A stretch of 64,000 bases of DNA from JAPPHA01 sp965220985 (GTDB taxonomy: Bacteria; Pseudomonadota; Alphaproteobacteria; Rhodobacterales; Rhodobacteraceae). Below are positions 27,272 to 36,456 of this stretch, in pieces. Each line of letters begins with the position of its first letter. Within the stretch, counting starts at the first letter, position 1. The notes beneath the pieces are model-generated. The model made no database searches. It saw only the letters and a list, made by a program, of their open reading frames with translations, and was not told where the DNA came from. The stretch covers positions 496,001-560,000 of the forward strand of contig OZ244854.1 of NCBI GenBank assembly GCA_965220985.1. The letters are read 5' to 3'. Position numbers and translations under genes: made by a program.

Positions 27272-30200
27272 TCAGCTGCGCCGCCGCGCCCTCAAGCCGA
27301 ACAGTGTCACGATTGCCAGGATCGATGCGACCATGACGAGGACGATTCCGCCCGACATCGCGAGCAAGGCGGTGACCGAGTCAGGCAGCGCGATCTGCCC
27401 CGCATACGCCTCGAGCCACGGATGCAGTTCACCGGTGAGAGCCAGATAACCCGCCGTTCCGACGACGACCGCAGCGGCGGCGGCAGTCGCCGAATAGAGG
27501 ATGATCCGACCGGCCATGCCGACCCGGCGGTCTCTCAAGCTGCGCCTGAACGCCAGCATGAACCCCGCGATGTCCCTTTGGACGGCCAGCAGGGATGGAA
27601 CCATGAAGAGCAGGATGACCATGCCAAAACCGAGACCGTAGCTCAGGGTGATCACGGTCGGCTTGAGGAACTGAGCCTGCCGCGACGATTCGAAAAGAAG
27701 CGGCAGCAGGCCGAGCACTGTCGTCAGCGTGGTCAGGAGAATCGGGCGGAAACGGTCGCAGGCGGCATCGACGATCGCCGGATATGTCGCTCGCGACCGT
27801 CTGTAGTCGTCGACGGTCGAAATCAGCACGATCGAATCGTTGATGATGATGCCCGACAGCCCGATCAGCCCAACGATCGAGAATATGGAAAACGGCACGC
27901 CCCACTGGTCATGGCCGTAGATGGCCCCGACAAGGCCGAAGGGGATGATCGCCAGCACCAGAAGCGGCCGACTCCAGCTTGCGAACACCCAGACGAGCGT
28001 CAGATAGATGCCGAGCAGGCAGAGAACGTAGCCGTAGAGGGCATCGCCCAGGAACCGCGACTCCTGTTCGGCCAGCCCCGAAAGGGAGTAGTTGATTCCG
28101 TATTCGCTCGCGACCGCCGGAAGAATGCGGTCCTCCAGTTCGACCCGGATCTCCTCGGCCTCGACGGGATTGTCTTCCGAAATGTCGCCGCTCACCGTGA
28201 CGACCTGGTGGCCGTCCTCGCGGCGCACCGCCGAGAATCCGAGGCGCGTCGACACCGACACGATATCGGCCAGCGGGACGTAATCGCCCGTCGTCGTTCG
28301 CAGTCGCGTGTTCGACAGGAAATCCGCCGTCAACTCGGACTGCGCCAGCCTGACCTTCACCTCTGCGGTTCGAGTGCCGTCAGGAAACCGTGCCGCCGTG
28401 ATGCCGTTCAGTCGGCTCCGCAATTCCGCGCCGATGGCATCGATGGTGAAGCCGAGGGCCCGCCCCTGCGGCGTCAGGTCGAGAATCAGCTCTTCCTTGT
28501 CGTAGGCAAGGTTGTCCTCGAGAGCCGACACCGCCGGAAACTCCAACAGCGCCTGCTGCACCGCGATCGACGCCGCTTTCAGGGTGTCGGGATCGCCGCC
28601 GCGCAGATCGACCGACAGGGCATCGCCTCCCGGGCCGGATCGCCACCCCCGGAAACTCAGCGTTTCGAGCAGAGGATGACGCCGAACCTCCTCCTGCAAG
28701 GCGGCGACGAATGCGAAGGAAGTGTAGGGACGCGAATCGGCATCGATCAGTTCGACGGCGATCGATCCGAGCTGGTCCTGATCCTTTGTGTCGGCACCCG
28801 AGAGACCGCGGCCGGTCGTGCCCCCGATCTCGGCAAGAGCGAAAGTCACCGGATTGACGCCGTAGCGTTCCTCGAAACTCCGCCCCGTCGTCTCGACGGC
28901 GCGCTGCAGCTCTTCGACAACGGCGCGGGTGTCCTCTCGGGTGGCGCCTGGAAGCATGGTGAAGTTCCCCGACACCGACCCGGTCTCGGGCGCGTTGAAA
29001 AACCGGAAAACGACGTCACCCCGGATCAGTAACGAAGCCTGCCATGCCAGAAGGCAGACGCAACCGGCCAGGATCGGGTAGCGCAAGACGAGGGCCAGTT
29101 GCATGACCCGCCGAAAGACCGTGTTTCGGAACCAGACGAATCCTCGGTTGAACAGGATGTTCGGCCAGTCGTACCACCGTCGTTTCTTGACACTCTCGAG
29201 CGCGTGACTCATGTGCCGCGGCAGGATGAAGAAGCACTCGACCAGTGACGCCGCGAGCACCGCGATCACCGTGTAGGGCAGATCGATGATGAGGCTGCCG
29301 AACCGACCTCCGATCGCTGTCAGCCCAAAGAAGGCGATGATGGTCGTGACCGTCGCGCAAAAGACGAGGGGCGCCATGCGGATTGCCGCGTTTTCGGCCG
29401 CGATTGCCGGTGATTCGCCCAGATGCCGATGTCGAAAATCCGCATGCTCGCCAACGACGATCGCGTCATCGACCACGAAGCCGAGACAGATGATCAACGC
29501 GAACAGGGACACCATGTTGATCGTCAGGCCAACCGCGTACATGACGGCAACGGCCGTCAGCATGGCGACCGGAATGCCGGCCGCGACCCAGAACGCCGTG
29601 CGCGCGTTGAGAAAGAGGAACAGCAGGCCGAGAACCAGCAACAGGCCGAGCAGCCCGTTGTCCATGAGAACGAAGAGACGTTCCGTGATCGCTTCGGCGC
29701 GGGTGCGAATCAGCTCGATCGTGACACCATCGGGCAGCGTGGCGCTCAGGTCGCTTGCCACCTCCTCGACCGTTCGCTGCATGCTGATGGCGTCACCGAA
29801 ATCGGCGCGGTCGACACGAATCGACACCGCCGGGTTCTTGCCGACAAAGTAGCTGCGTCCCTTGCCCGTCGATGAATCGTCGACGATGGCGACATCACCG
29901 ACGCGAAGTCTCGAGCCGTCAGGCAGCAGCCTCAGGATGACGTTGCGGATTTCGTCCGCCGAACGTTTCTCGACTCCGGTGCGAACGCGGGTCGCGCCAC
30001 CAGCAACATCACCGGCCGGGTCAGCCGAGGTTTCCTCGGAGATCGCCGACGCGATCTCGCGCAAGGTGATGTCATGCTGGATGAGCGACATTTCAGGGAC
30101 TTCGACGACGATTTCCGGCTCATTGACGCCACGGATCGTCGTTCGCGTGATTCCCTGCCGAAACAGTTCGGCCACGAATTCGTCCGCAAACCGCTTGAGC

Positions 30201-30673
30201 TGTTCGTCCGACACGGGTCCCGAAATGATGACGTCGGTGACGCGGTCGCGCCACGAGTTCCTGCGAACCTCCGGCTCGTCCACCCCTTCGGGAAACCCGC
30301 TCACGCCTTCGACGGCAACCTTCACGTCGTCTGCTGCCCGAGCCATGTCCCATCCCGGCTCGAATTCGAGCCTGATGGTTGCCGAACCTTCTCGTGCGGT
30401 GCTGCTTGTCCCCTCGATCCCCTCGATGTCGAGAAGGGCCGGCTCGAGAAGCGAGACGACCGCCTCGTCCATGTCCTCGGGGCCGGCGCCGTCCCACTGG
30501 ACCGCGACCCGGACGCTCTCGAAGACGACGTCAGGGAAGAACTGCGACCGGATCTGGGTCATCGACGCCAGGCCGAGCACGACCAGTCCCAGCAGCACGA
30601 GATTGGCTGCCGTCCGGTGGCGCGCGAAATACGCGATCAAGCCGCGCCAGCCTGTCAATGGGGTCGTTGCCAT
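27272..30673 (-). CDS. RND efflux transporter inner-membrane permease
   Basis: This 1,133-residue RND protein has an N-terminal membrane segment (ANLVLLGLVVLGLASM), a large periplasmic loop, a membrane block, a second loop and a second block. The proton-relay pair Asp402-Asp403 lies in LGFVVDDAIVVGEHAD. The internal duplication is visible, with IIINDSIVLISTVDDYRR in the second half. It belongs to the ACR_tran family of proton-driven drug/metal exporters. About 100 extra C-terminal residues include two hydrophobic segments. The adaptor gene precedes it by nine bases; no outer-membrane factor gene is nearby. Confidence 0.93.
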   Translation of the reverse strand: MATTPLTGWRGLIAYFARHRTAANLVLLGLVVLGLASMTQIRSQFFPDVVFESVRVAVQWDGAGPEDMDEAVVSLLEPALLDIEGIEGTSSTAREGSATIRLEFEPGWDMARAADDVKVAVEGVSGFPEGVDEPEVRRNSWRDRVTDVIISGPVSDEQLKRFADEFVAELFRQGITRTTIRGVNEPEIVVEVPEMSLIQHDITLREIASAISEETSADPAGDVAGGATRVRTGVEKRSADEIRNVILRLLPDGSRLRVGDVAIVDDSSTGKGRSYFVGKNPAVSIRVDRADFGDAISMQRTVEEVASDLSATLPDGVTIELIRTRAEAITERLFVLMDNGLLGLLLVLGLLFLFLNARTAFWVAAGIPVAMLTAVAVMYAVGLTINMVSLFALIICLGFVVDDAIVVGEHADFRHRHLGESPAIAAENAAIRMAPLVFCATVTTIIAFFGLTAIGGRFGSLIIDLPYTVIAVLAASLVECFFILPRHMSHALESVKKRRWYDWPNILFNRGFVWFRNTVFRRVMQLALVLRYPILAGCVCLLAWQASLLIRGDVVFRFFNAPETGSVSGNFTMLPGATREDTRAVVEELQRAVETTGRSFEERYGVNPVTFALAEIGGTTGRGLSGADTKDQDQLGSIAVELIDADSRPYTSFAFVAALQEEVRRHPLLETLSFRGWRSGPGGDALSVDLRGGDPDTLKAASIAVQQALLEFPAVSALEDNLAYDKEELILDLTPQGRALGFTIDAIGAELRSRLNGITAARFPDGTRTAEVKVRLAQSELTADFLSNTRLRTTTGDYVPLADIVSVSTRLGFSAVRREDGHQVVTVSGDISEDNPVEAEEIRVELEDRILPAVASEYGINYSLSGLAEQESRFLGDALYGYVLCLLGIYLTLVWVFASWSRPLLVLAIIPFGLVGAIYGHDQWGVPFSIFSIVGLIGLSGIIINDSIVLISTVDDYRRSRATYPAIVDAACDRFRPILLTTLTTVLGLLPLLFESSRQAQFLKPTVITLSYGLGFGMVILLFMVPSLLAVQRDIAGFMLAFRRSLRDRRVGMAGRIILYSATAAAAAVVVGTAGYLALTGELHPWLEAYAGQIALPDSVTALLAMSGGIVLVMVASILAIVTLFGLRARRRS

Positions 30674-30682
30674 GGCGCTTTG

Positions 30683-32401
30683 TCAGCCTCCGATTCGGGA
30701 CCGTAGCCGATCGACAAGCTCTCGTGGAACCTCGGGCTCCGCGAGCGCCCTGAGCATGCTGGTCTTTCGATCGTCAGGGATGCGCGTGTTCTGCTCGATG
30801 AACGCGACCATCGCCTTGCGCTCGTCATCGGACAGGGCGATCGTGGCCGGTTGATCGCCGGCCGCATCTGAAGCTGTCGCACCCGCGCGTCGATCATTCT
30901 GCCGTCCAGCATCGCCTGCACCTGTACCGGAGCCGCTCTGCGCGGCAAACCGCGCTGCCATGCCCCGCAGGCGGTCGATCGAGCCGGCCGGGACTTTCCC
31001 CTCGCTGACCTGGGCAAGGATGCGATCCCTGATCTCTGCGGGCATTCGGTTGTTGGCCTGCAGCGCCCGGGTCATGGTTTCCTGTTCCTCGGCCGTCAAC
31101 GTCACAAGTTCGACTTCCTCGAATTCCGGAGCGTCCGGCTGTCTCGGCTGGATCCTGATCCCTGCCCCGAGTTGCGGCACGCGTTCCAGCACGACGGTCG
31201 CGCCTTCGACACCATCTCCTTCGATGACGAGCGTGTCGCGTTGCCTGCGCAGGACGGACACCGTCAGGGGTCGAAGCCGGTTGTCCTCGCCAACCACGAG
31301 GATTTCGTTCGCCGAAGAGGCAGCCGTCGCCGGGATGATCGCGACGTCCTGCAACGGGGGTTCCTGGATCGTGACCGAAACGAAATCGCCCGGGCGCAGG
31401 AACGTTGCTGCCGTCTCTCCGAGTGCCGCATAGAGTTCGCGACCCGTCTGGCCCTCGCCGACCGAAGCGCCCGCCCGGCTGATCCGGGCTTCGATGCGCG
31501 TGTCGGCGGGTCCGTAGACGACATCGATGCTGACCGCCTCCAGGCCGCCGTCGGCGGTGACAAGCCGTTCGAATTCCTGGCTGGACACCCGAAACACGAC
31601 TTCGAGCGCGGTTGGATCGATCAGCTGCCCGAGGCTCTCGTTGGCGTTGACCAGTTCTCCGAGAACGTTGGTGATGCCGGTCAGGACGCCTGCGAATTCG
31701 GCCGAGACACGGGTGTCATCGAGTTGCCGTCGAGCTTCCGACAACGCGATCTCGCGCCGTGCCAGTCCCAGACGCGCCCGTTCCATTCGCGCCTCCGCCT
31801 GGGAAAGGCCGATCTGCTTGCCCACGACGCTTTGCCGAGCCGAGGCTGCCGCCAGCCCGGCAGTTTCCAGCGCCACTTCGGTTCCGACCCCCCGTTTGGT
31901 CAAGGCGTCCTGGCGTTCCAGTGCGCTGAGACGCAACGCGAGCTGAGACCTGGCCACGTCCAGATCGTCATTGGCAAGCTGGATTGCGCGCTCGGCTTCA
32001 CTGAGTTCGGCCTTCGCCTCGGCCAGTTCGGCTTCGGCCAGCCGATAGCTTGCCTCTGCCGACGCCGGGTCGGTCCTGAAGAGGAGTTCGCCGGAATCAA
32101 CGGTGCCGCCTTCGCGAAAGCCGTCCGAGAGCTCGACGATCGCGCCGCCCGATGCCGCGCGCAGTTCCATGGTTCGACCGCTTCGAACCTCGCCAAAGGT
32201 CTCGATGACCGGCCAGACTTCCTGCAGCTTCAGTTGCTCGACATTGGCCGAAAAGGACCGCTCGCGGGCCACCCGCGGACGATTGCCCGCATCCCGCTTG
32301 ACCTCGTAGGCCGTGTAGATCGTGCCCACGGCCATGACCAGCAGACCAAGGGTTGCCGCCAGCAAGCCCAGGCCGACCACGGCCCGGATCAGGAATCTCA
32401 T
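30683..32401 (-). CDS. RND periplasmic adaptor (HlyD/MFP family) with duplicated C-terminal module
   Basis: This 572-residue membrane fusion protein has an N-terminal membrane anchor (residues 3-27), a barrel-sandwich half-motif GGAIVELSDGFREGGTVDSGE, a long coiled coil rich in Ala/Glu/Arg (about 115-230), and the second lipoyl half. From about 420 onward it carries two related blocks of 47 residues, 435-481 and 523-569, joined by a Gly/Ser/Asp linker. They align without gaps and share 14 identical positions, such as NxRxP and VPxxxxDRLR. I preferred the ATG at 32401; a GTG lies in frame at 32428. It forms an operon with the RND permease. Confidence 0.88.
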   Translation of the reverse strand: MRFLIRAVVGLGLLAATLGLLVMAVGTIYTAYEVKRDAGNRPRVARERSFSANVEQLKLQEVWPVIETFGEVRSGRTMELRAASGGAIVELSDGFREGGTVDSGELLFRTDPASAEASYRLAEAELAEAKAELSEAERAIQLANDDLDVARSQLALRLSALERQDALTKRGVGTEVALETAGLAAASARQSVVGKQIGLSQAEARMERARLGLARREIALSEARRQLDDTRVSAEFAGVLTGITNVLGELVNANESLGQLIDPTALEVVFRVSSQEFERLVTADGGLEAVSIDVVYGPADTRIEARISRAGASVGEGQTGRELYAALGETAATFLRPGDFVSVTIQEPPLQDVAIIPATAASSANEILVVGEDNRLRPLTVSVLRRQRDTLVIEGDGVEGATVVLERVPQLGAGIRIQPRQPDAPEFEEVELVTLTAEEQETMTRALQANNRMPAEIRDRILAQVSEGKVPAGSIDRLRGMAARFAAQSGSGTGAGDAGRQNDRRAGATASDAAGDQPATIALSDDERKAMVAFIEQNTRIPDDRKTSMLRALAEPEVPRELVDRLRSRIGG

Positions 32402-32527
32402 CTGCTTGTCCGATCCTTTCAGTGCCACCGACGCGCGGCATTCATGGGATTATACGAGAATCTCGCGCGTTTTTGTCGCTTTTTTGCGTCGCGGGGCGAT
32501 CCCGCGATCAGTTGGGAGCCAGCAGAG

Positions 32528-33064
32528 CTACTTTCGCCGCATTCCTTCGTCGAGTCGGGGCATGATTTCGACAAAGTTGCATGGCCGGTGTCGGTAGTCG
32601 AGTTGATGGACGAGGATTTCGTCCCAGCCATCCTTGCAGGCACCCGGACTCCCCGGCAGAGCGAAAAGGTAGGTTCCGGCGGCAACCCCTGCACATGCAC
32701 GCGACTGGACCGCCGAGGTTCCGATCTTTTTCGACGACACCAGGGTGAACATCGTCTGGAAGGCGTCGATTTCCTTCTCGTAGACATCGCGGTGCGCCTC
32801 GACGGTCACGTCCCTGCCGGTGAGACCCGTGCCACCCGTGGTGATCACCACGTCGACTCTCGGGTCGGCGCACCAGCGGCGCAGTTCGGCCGCGATCATC
32901 CTCCGCTCGTCGGGGACGATCTTCCGCCCCGCAAGTTCATGACCCGAGGAGGCAATCCGCTCGGCGAGCACCGCCCCGGAACGGTCGTCATCGATCGACC
33001 GCGTGTCGGAAACCGTCAGGACGGCGATCCGCACCTTGACGAACGGTCGGTCATTTTCGCTCAT
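32528..33064 (-). CDS. moaB: molybdopterin adenylyltransferase-type protein MoaB
   Basis: This 178-residue MoCF-domain protein has VLTVSDTRSIDDDRSGAVLAE, then VVITTGGTGLTGRDVTVEA and a C-terminal FALPGSPGACKDGWDEIL. These are the MPT-binding motifs of MoaB/MogA, which adenylate molybdopterin before molybdenum insertion. The ATG at 33064 overlaps the stop codon of the glycosylase gene (ATGA), so the two are translationally coupled. moaD and moaE lie 25 kb away in the window. Confidence 0.93.
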   Translation of the reverse strand: MSENDRPFVKVRIAVLTVSDTRSIDDDRSGAVLAERIASSGHELAGRKIVPDERRMIAAELRRWCADPRVDVVITTGGTGLTGRDVTVEAHRDVYEKEIDAFQTMFTLVSSKKIGTSAVQSRACAGVAAGTYLFALPGSPGACKDGWDEILVHQLDYRHRPCNFVEIMPRLDEGMRRK

Positions 33065-33930
33065 GACGCCAACCTCTCCTCGATCATCAGCAGGTCCGAC
33101 CAGCTGTCCCGTTTCTTGAGACCGTCCCTGAGCAGCGCTGCCGGGTGAAACATCGGCATGACCGGTCTCCCGAGCGCCGTTGTCCAGTTTCCACGCAAGC
33201 GCGTGATTCCCTTCCTGCCGAGCAGGCCCGAGCATGCGGTGTTCCCCATGAGCACGAGGATCTCCGGGGCGGCCAGTTCGACGTGCTTCTCGACAAACGG
33301 CATCAGCATCTCGACTTCTGCGGGCGTCGGGTCGCGGTTGCTCGGCGGGCGCCATGGCGTGACGTTGGTGATGTAGAGCGCCGATGCAGGCTCCGTTGAC
33401 GCGCGTGACAAGCCGATGCATTCGAACATCCGATCGAGCAATCGGCCGGCCTTGCCGACGAAGGGGCGACCGATCTTGTCCTCATCCCGTCCGGGCGCCT
33501 CTCCCACGATCATCACCCGGGCCGCCGCATTCCCGTCCGAAAAAACGAGGTTCTGGGCTCCGTTCTTGAGATCGCAGAACTCGAAGACTCCGATCGCCGA
33601 ACGCAGGGCATCGAGGTCGTCGCAATTCGCGGCCATGGCCCGCGCGACCTCTCGAGCGTCCTTCGAGTCGTCCTGTCCTGCTGGGTTCGCGACACCCGCC
33701 GGGACAGCCTGCGATGTCGTGGCCGCGGAGCGATCGGAATGCGCGGGTTGTGAACTTCTCGCGACCGGCGTCGTTGCCGGAGGTGCCGGAGCGCTGACCG
33801 GCGCCACTTTCGGTTGCGCGGCGGGCAGTTGCGTGCGGTCGACGGGCACATCCCCGATCGCCTCGTCGACGCCCATTTCGAGCTGCCATTCGAGCGCTGC
33901 CATCAGTTCCTTGCGGTCATCATCGAGCAT
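33061..33930 (-). CDS. uracil-DNA glycosylase, family 4/5-like
   Basis: This 289-residue protein has a disordered Pro/Ala-rich segment (about 30-85) and then the glycosylase core: VMIVGEAPGRDEDKIGRPFVG (139-159), the NVTPWRPPSNRDPTP strand, LVLMGNTACSGLLG, and the His of MFHPAALLRD. Removal of uracil from DNA is the expected reaction. Classical family 4 enzymes hold a 4Fe-4S cluster through four cysteines. Here only one Cys is at the usual N-terminal pair (Cys119) and WRPP replaces the cysteine-bearing CRPP, so the cluster is probably absent. The open frame extends far upstream, but the ATG at 33930 is the sensible start. Confidence 0.88.
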   Translation of the reverse strand: MLDDDRKELMAALEWQLEMGVDEAIGDVPVDRTQLPAAQPKVAPVSAPAPPATTPVARSSQPAHSDRSAATTSQAVPAGVANPAGQDDSKDAREVARAMAANCDDLDALRSAIGVFEFCDLKNGAQNLVFSDGNAAARVMIVGEAPGRDEDKIGRPFVGKAGRLLDRMFECIGLSRASTEPASALYITNVTPWRPPSNRDPTPAEVEMLMPFVEKHVELAAPEILVLMGNTACSGLLGRKGITRLRGNWTTALGRPVMPMFHPAALLRDGLKKRDSWSDLLMIEERLAS

Positions 33931-34213
33931 GTTCGCCCATTGCTCCCGATGCGAATCCGAACGAACTGTCAAGATCGTTCGCGAGATCGCCGAACCGGCG
34001 CAAGCGTTCCGCGAGTTTCGAGCGTCCCGGCGGTTCGCGCGTAGATCCGGCCTCCATCGTTCATGACTGAAAGCCGTCGGGTTTTCAATGTGGTCGCCAT
34101 CACGTTCGCGCCATGCCGATGTGCAGACCGGCCGTCGCGCGATCGATTCGCCGGGCGGTGCCTTGTTTGGCCGCCTCGCATGATCTATGGAGCCTCGGGC
34201 GATCAAGAGAGCG

Positions 34214-35152
34214 ATGTTCATGGAGTTTTCAGCTCGGCACCTTCTTGGAATTGAGCATCTCTCGAAGCCGGATATCGAGGCCATTCTCGATCTTGCCGAC
34301 AGACATGTCGCGTTCAACCGCCGATCGGCCAAGCACTCGGACGTCCTTGCCGGCCTGACCCAGATCAACATGTTCTTCGAGGATTCGACGCGAACGCAAT
34401 CGAGCTTCGAGCTCGCCGGCAAACGCCTTGGCGCCGATGTCATGAACATGAACCTGCGGATGAGTTCGGTCCGCAAGGGCGAGACGTTGATCGACACGGC
34501 GTTGACCCTGAACGCGATGAACCCCGACCTGCTGATCGTCCGCCACCCGAGTTCCGGCGCGGCCGGGCTTCTTGCCGAAAAGGTCGAATGCGCGGTGATC
34601 AATGCCGGCGACGGCCGCCACGAACACCCGACCCAGGCCCTGCTCGACGCGCTGACCATCAGGCGGGCGCTGAAGATGCTCTCCGGCCTGACGGTCGCGA
34701 TCTGCGGCGACATCGCGCACAGCCGCGTGGCGCGATCGAACATCTTCCTGCTGTCGAAATTCGACAACCGCATTCGACTGGTCGGACCGCGAACCCTGAT
34801 GCCTGCCGGAATCGAGCAGTTCGGCGTCGAGATCCACGACGACATGAGCAAGGGTCTCAAGGACTGTCACGTGATCATGATGTTGCGCCTGCAGCGGGAG
34901 CGAATGGACGGAGGCTTCATTCCGTCCGAGCGCGAGTACTATCATCGCTGGGGGCTTGGGGCCCGGCAACTCGCCGAGGCACGGTCCGATGCCATCGTCA
35001 TGCATCCGGGTCCGATGAATCGCGGTGTCGAGATCGACAGCGAGATTGCCGACGACATCAGCCGATCCGTCATCCGCGATCAGGTCGAGATGGGCGTCGC
35101 GGTTCGGATGGCGGCGATGACCCTCCTGGCGGAGTCCCGGGCCAGATGCTGA
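34214..35152 (+). CDS. pyrB: aspartate carbamoyltransferase catalytic subunit
   Basis: This 312-residue transcarbamylase has the carbamoyl-phosphate motif FFEDSTRTQSSFE (Ser58-Thr61), GDGRHEHPTQALLDA, and the aspartate-binding MHPGPMNRGVEI. It catalyses the first committed step of pyrimidine synthesis. Starts at 34187, 34214 and 34220 are all possible; 34214 has AAGAGAG just upstream. The stop codon overlaps the start of the next gene, a dihydroorotase homologue that in this group often forms a complex with PyrB. Confidence 0.95.
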   Translation: MFMEFSARHLLGIEHLSKPDIEAILDLADRHVAFNRRSAKHSDVLAGLTQINMFFEDSTRTQSSFELAGKRLGADVMNMNLRMSSVRKGETLIDTALTLNAMNPDLLIVRHPSSGAAGLLAEKVECAVINAGDGRHEHPTQALLDALTIRRALKMLSGLTVAICGDIAHSRVARSNIFLLSKFDNRIRLVGPRTLMPAGIEQFGVEIHDDMSKGLKDCHVIMMLRLQRERMDGGFIPSEREYYHRWGLGARQLAEARSDAIVMHPGPMNRGVEIDSEIADDISRSVIRDQVEMGVAVRMAAMTLLAESRARC

Positions 35153-36456
35153 CGCTTGCCAACGCGCGCCTGATCGACCCGTGCAAGGGGACGGAATCGC
35201 CCGGCACGGTCATCATCGATGACGGGCTGATCGTGGAGGTCATCGACAATCCGGGCCGGCCGACGGTCGGATGGCTTCGTTCCCGAGGGTACAGCGAGGA
35301 CGCCGAGATCATCGATTGCGGCGGGCACTGCCTGGCGCCTGGCATCGTTGATGTCGGGGTCAAGGTCTGCGAACCCGGCGAACGGCACAAGGAGAGCTTT
35401 CGCACGGCCGGTCTGGCGGCGGTTGCGGGTGGCGTGACGACGATGGTCGTGCGCCCGGACACCGTCCCGGCCATCGATTCTCCCGAAATCCTCGAGTTCG
35501 TTCATCGCCGCGCGGTTCAGGACAGCCTGGCGCGGGTCGTGCCCATGGCCGCGTTGACCAAGGGGCGCGACGGTCGCGAGATGGCGGAGATCGGCTTCCT
35601 GATGGATGCGGGCGCTGTCGCCTTCAGCGATGCCGACAATGTCGTTCAGGATGCGCGGGTGCTTGGTCGATGCCTCTCCTATGCGGCCGGCTGCGGCGCG
35701 CTCGTGATAGGGCACGCCCAGAACCCGGACCTGAGCGACGGAGCGGCCGCGACCTCGGGCGCGTTCGCCTCGAAACTGGGCCTGCCTGCGGTGTCACCGA
35801 TCGCCGAGCGGATACAGCTGGAGCGCGACATGGCGCTCGTGGAAATGACCGGCGCTCGCTATCACGTCGACCAGTTGACGACGGCGGTGGCGCTGCCCGT
35901 GCTGGCGCGGGCACGCGAAGCCGGTCTCGACGTCACCTTCGGAACATCGGTTCATCACCTGACGTTGAACGAACTCGACGTCGAGGGCTACAGGACCTTC
36001 TTCAAGGTCAAGCCGCCGTTGCGGTGCGAAACCGATCGCATGGCGATCGTCGAGGCGGTTGCCGACGGTCAGATCGACATCATCAGCTCGATGCACACGC
36101 CCCAGGACGAGGAGTCGAAGCGCCTGCCGTTCGAGCAGGCCGCATCGGGCGCCATCGGTCTCGAGACCCTGTTGCCGGCCTCGCTGCGACTGGTTCACAA
36201 CGGCTTCATGACATTGCCGCAGCTCTGGCGTTGCCTGTCGTTCAATCCGGCGCGGCGGCTTGGGCTCGACGGAGGCCGGCTCGAGGCGGGTGCGCCTGCC
36301 GATCTCGTTCTGTTCGATCCGGAAAAACCGTTCGTCCTCGACCGCTTCACCCTGCGCTCGAAGTCGAAGAACACCCCGTTCGACGGTCACAGGATGCAGG
36401 GCAAGGTGCTGCGAACCTTCATCGGAGGAAAGGCCGTGCATTCTCATGCTGCCTGA
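35146..36456 (+). CDS. dihydroorotase homologue lacking catalytic residues
   Basis: This 436-residue protein has the dihydroorotase/amidohydrolase fold and full family length. The metal-binding D-x-H-x-H is replaced: VDVGVKVCEPGE has Gly71 and Lys73 where the histidines belong. The catalytic Asp of the usual DHNPQ-type segment is Met316 (SSMHTPQDEE). His190 and His240 remain. It therefore resembles the non-catalytic dihydroorotases that support aspartate carbamoyltransferase structurally. A working PyrC must then be encoded elsewhere. The ATG at 35146 overlaps the pyrB stop codon (ATGCTGA). Confidence 0.9.
   Translation: MLTLANARLIDPCKGTESPGTVIIDDGLIVEVIDNPGRPTVGWLRSRGYSEDAEIIDCGGHCLAPGIVDVGVKVCEPGERHKESFRTAGLAAVAGGVTTMVVRPDTVPAIDSPEILEFVHRRAVQDSLARVVPMAALTKGRDGREMAEIGFLMDAGAVAFSDADNVVQDARVLGRCLSYAAGCGALVIGHAQNPDLSDGAAATSGAFASKLGLPAVSPIAERIQLERDMALVEMTGARYHVDQLTTAVALPVLARAREAGLDVTFGTSVHHLTLNELDVEGYRTFFKVKPPLRCETDRMAIVEAVADGQIDIISSMHTPQDEESKRLPFEQAASGAIGLETLLPASLRLVHNGFMTLPQLWRCLSFNPARRLGLDGGRLEAGAPADLVLFDPEKPFVLDRFTLRSKSKNTPFDGHRMQGKVLRTFIGGKAVHSHAA

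Noticed and set aside
27224..29032. 602-codon plus-strand frame opposite the RND permease gene
   Set aside because: Composition is rich in Arg/Gln/Asp with no recognisable domain. The RND frame on the other strand is full length and intact.
32429..32527. Stem at about 32493-32511 with a nearby T-run as a moaB terminator
   Set aside because: The T-run lies on the wrong side for the minus-strand transcript, so it does not make a standard intrinsic terminator.
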